Assembly (NCBI GenBank): GCA_030432015.1
Contig: JAUIHJ010000468.1
Span: 1 to 6,671, forward strand
DNA: 6,671 nucleotides
Origin: a bacterium
GTDB lineage: Bacteria; Planctomycetota; Planctomycetia; Pirellulales; Pirellulaceae
Direction: 5' to 3'
The stretch's first letter is position 1, and every line of letters starts with the position of its first letter. Of the stretch, positions 4,618-6,671 are shown piece after piece. A model generated the notes under the pieces. It was not told the DNA's origin. It searched no databases and saw only the letters and a list, made by a program, of their open reading frames with translations. The position numbers and the translations under genes were made by a program.

Positions 4618-6671
4618 TCAAGCGACCGCGCCGGAGGAGAGGGCCTGCCAAAAACGGCGCAGGTGTTCGCGATTCGCCGCAGGTACCGCGGTCTTGCCGA
4701 ACGCGGTCCAATTGTAAAGTTCGGCCACGCGGAGCGCCTGCTTGCCGAGCCTGTCGTGAGATCGGATCGCTGCCTTGGCAAACTCGATCGGCGTCTGTTC
4801 GGCGAGCCGCTGGCAGCCGTTTTCACGTCCCCACGCCTCGAACGCTTCAAACGTGTAGCCGATCAACTCCTCGGTCGACATGCGGTCCGCGCGGCCGGCC
4901 GAGAAGGGGTCCGCGAAATCGGAGAAGGGTCGCCAAGTCGGTGCTGCTTCCTTTGCGGCGGAAGCAGCCTCGGCCTCCGCATCAACGGCCCGTCCGCCAA
5001 ACAGTCGTTCCCAGAGGTCGCGCAACGCCTGGATGAAGTTCTGCATCGCGTGGCGCACCTGCTCCCAATGTTTCCAGAGAAAATAGCCCACCACGGCAAT
5101 GGCGATCAACCAATACAGGGCCTTGAAGATGCCGCCGAGCGTCGGGCTGAGATTGCGTAACAACTGCGATGGGTTCGGGCGCGGTTTCGCTGGCGGCGCA
5201 GCGTTCTGCTGATTGGAACGTGATTGCCGCGAGGTCTTCGATTGTGATTGTGATTGTGAATCTGACGATGCGTCTTGCCGCGCGTCCTCCTGCTGTCGCG
5301 GTTGAGTTCCGTCGTCTGAATCTGGCGAGTCGCCGGCGGGATCTGCCGGATCCTGGTCCTGCTGATTGCCGTCTTGCGACTCGTTCTGGCGCTGCTTGTC
5401 TGGGGACTGCTGCGACTGGGACGTTTGGTCCCCCTGGGTCTCCGGGGGACGGTCTCCTTGATTACCCTGCTTTCCCTGTTGTTGTGACGGCTGCCGTTGC
5501 TGCGGCTGCGATGAGGACGACGGATCCGGCGACTTGTTTTGCGAACCACCGCCGGATTGCTGTTTGCCCTGGGGTTCCTTTTGACCGGAACCTTGTGAGC
5601 CCGACTTTTCTCCACCCGGCTGACCTTTGGTTTGCTGCGAGTTGCCTCCGCTCTTCCCTTGGGCTGATTCGTTGTGACCACCCTCCCCTTGCTGGCCGTC
5701 CATCTGCTGTGCGGCATCGTCCTGCTTGATCGTGCGTTCGGCATCATCCTGTTGTTGGCCATCGTTGCCGACCGCCCAGTCGGAGACGGGCAGGTCGATG
5801 GGCGAGTTTAAGAAGGCCAAGTCGCTGATCGAGTATTCCGCGTTGCGGCGCGGCATCAACATGCAGACCAGGAGCAGCGCCACAATCATGACGGCGCCGA
5901 CACCCAGCCAGGTGCCGGCCATTTCGGGCGGCATCTCCAAGCGTCGTTGCCGCAGGTAGCGTCGCAGTCCGAGAAAACTGGTGGTCAGCAAGAGTCCCAG
6001 GGCTGAAGCGACAAAAATCACCAGCAGTTTGAAGGCGTAGCGGCGGCTGACGGAATCTCGCAGGAACATCTGTCCGAATCCGAAGATTGGTAGCGCTGCG
6101 ATTGAAAAGTAGATGACCCAAATGCCGGGTGCATGGGGCCTCCGGCGGTGCTCGACAAACTTCTGCCACAGCCCGGTGGCGACAGGTGGAGGCGGTTCGC
6201 CCGGATCATCCGAGGCAGCTTCCGTTGCGACCTCGGGCTGCTCGTCGTCCATGCCCGCCGTTTGCAGCAGGCCTTGCCCCGACTGGTCCTGATTTTCGTC
6301 AATGACCGTACAGTCCCAGGTCAATTTGTCGGCGAGAAACCAGATTATGGCGATCAGGGCGACGTTGAAGATGCTGCTCAACCGCGCGAACGCGCCACCG
6401 AACTCGACAAACTGAAACATGGCATACAGAGTCACGCCAGCCAATGGCACGGCGAAGAGCGAGGCGTATTCGCGGCCCTGTTCGATCGAGATTCTGGCAA
6501 TGCTGACCGCCGCCATGATGAACATCGCCATGATGAAGCTCAGGCGGACATCAAACTGCCCCTGGTACAAGATCGTAATCAAGAAGAACACGAGGCTGCC
6601 GATCAAGAACATGATCAGCGCCGGACTGATTCCGATCACCGCATAGTCGGCCAGAGTAGGACGCGGTCGAC
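4618..6671 (-). CDS. DUF4129-type multi-pass membrane protein with TgpA-like layout and long Q/S/G-rich linker (5' end beyond window)
   Basis: From a GTG at 6637-6639 the product is 673 residues, but the frame stays open to the edge and upstream codons read naturally (RPRPTLADYAVIGISPALIM), so the true start probably lies outside. Numbering from that GTG, membrane helices are visible at about 5-25, 32-50, 58-78, 88-105, 171-192, 203-223 and 242-262. A linker of about 197 residues follows (292-488), dominated by Gln, Ser, Gly, Asp and Pro, then an eighth helix (503-522) and a C-terminal helical domain (about 585-665; TEELIGYTFEAFEAWG, TPIEFAKAA, LYNWTAFG) that resembles DUF4129. Positive residues (HRRR at 164-167, RRYLRQRR at 226-233) place the linker outside the membrane and the C-terminal domain in the cytoplasm. 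TgpA transglutaminases share this topology and end in DUF4129, but no transglutaminase core is present. Related genes usually sit with MoxR, DUF58 and transglutaminase genes, which could lie beyond the edge. Molecular function is unknown. Confidence 0.8.
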   Translation of the reverse strand, partial: RPRPTLADYAVIGISPALIMFLIGSLVFFLITILYQGQFDVRLSFIMAMFIMAAVSIARISIEQGREYASLFAVPLAGVTLYAMFQFVEFGGAFARLSSIFNVALIAIIWFLADKLTWDCTVIDENQDQSGQGLLQTAGMDDEQPEVATEAASDDPGEPPPPVATGLWQKFVEHRRRPHAPGIWVIYFSIAALPIFGFGQMFLRDSVSRRYAFKLLVIFVASALGLLLTTSFLGLRRYLRQRRLEMPPEMAGTWLGVGAVMIVALLLVCMLMPRRNAEYSISDLAFLNSPIDLPVSDWAVGNDGQQQDDAERTIKQDDAAQQMDGQQGEGGHNESAQGKSGGNSQQTKGQPGGEKSGSQGSGQKEPQGKQQSGGGSQNKSPDPSSSSQPQQRQPSQQQGKQGNQGDRPPETQGDQTSQSQQSPDKQRQNESQDGNQQDQDPADPAGDSPDSDDGTQPRQQEDARQDASSDSQSQSQSKTSRQSRSNQQNAAPPAKPRPNPSQLLRNLSPTLGGIFKALYWLIAIAVVGYFLWKHWEQVRHAMQNFIQALRDLWERLFGGRAVDAEAEAASAAKEAAPTWRPFSDFADPFSAGRADRMSTEELIGYTFEAFEAWGRENGCQRLAEQTPIEFAKAAIRSHDRLGKQALRVAELYNWTAFGKTAVPAANREHLRRFWQALSSGAVA
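5176..5766 (-). repeat. Coding region of the Q/S/G-rich low-complexity linker
   Basis: This part of the DUF4129 gene encodes about 197 residues with almost no hydrophobic or aromatic side chains and no cysteine. The Gln, Ser and Gly codons (CAG/CAA, AGC/TCC, GGC/GGA) are mixed, so the region is not a simple DNA repeat. Long open frames appear in other frames and on the other strand, a by-product of this composition. The segment is probably disordered and faces the periplasm. Confidence 0.7.
5241..5258. repeat. Three tandem copies of a hexamer (ATTGTG)
   Basis: ATTGTG occurs three times in a row on the plus strand; on the coding strand it encodes a Ser-Gln run (SQSQSQ, near residues 461-466 of the DUF4129 protein). 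It is the only perfect short tandem repeat I see and may vary in copy number by slippage without breaking the frame. Confidence 0.6.

Noticed and set aside
5106..5762. A 218-codon minus-strand frame and a 186-codon plus-strand frame across the same region
   Set aside because: Both are by-products of the stop-poor Gln/Ser/Gly codons of the DUF4129 linker. The real frame is set by flanking membrane helices and the C-terminal domain.

Overview
The window looks like ordinary chromosomal DNA from a Planctomycetota-type bacterium. This is inferred from about 60% GC, weak or absent Shine-Dalgarno sites at most genes, and a large DUF4129 membrane protein with a very long Q/S/G-rich segment; no marker gene settles the taxonomy. 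I see no tRNA, rRNA, CRISPR array, insertion sequence or phage gene.

Layout, left to right: (1) positions 1 to about 353, minus strand, hold an internal piece of an alpha/beta-hydrolase esterase of the Fes/esterase-D type, about 50% GC by hand count. (2) It abuts, out of frame, the first ~103 codons of an MgtE magnesium transporter (start at 664, minus strand, about 59% GC). The two halves do not belong to one gene, so the join near 350-358 is either an assembly or amplification chimera or a real recombination scar. (3) 665-1142 is a gene-free gap with one 8-bp perfect inverted repeat. (4) 1143-2333, minus strand, is a complete secreted HtrA/Deg-type serine protease with one PDZ domain. (5) 2334-2666 is a divergent regulatory region: a TATAAT-containing promoter faces htrA, and a TTGACA promoter faces rnc, followed by a strong stem-loop in the predicted rnc leader. 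(6) 2667-3428, plus strand, is RNase III (rnc). (7) 3429-3584 is a short spacer that may hold a 55-codon ORF touching both neighbours. (8) 3585-4586, plus strand, is a PP-loop ThiI/MnmA-like RNA thiolation enzyme with a C-terminal NFACT-R-like domain. (9) 4618 to the right edge, minus strand and converging on the previous gene, is a DUF4129 membrane protein arranged like the transglutaminase TgpA but with a low-complexity linker where the catalytic domain would sit.

Functionally, the plus-strand pair rnc and the PP-loop gene both act on RNA and may be co-transcribed. HtrA works in periplasmic protein quality control and MgtE in magnesium uptake. The DUF4129 protein probably belongs to a cluster continuing beyond the right edge. 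The most interesting items are the rnc leader hairpin (a candidate autoregulatory RNase III substrate), the TgpA-like protein lacking its enzyme domain, the little-studied PP-loop/NFACT-R enzyme, and the chimeric left end. I did not find a convincing new multi-gene system.
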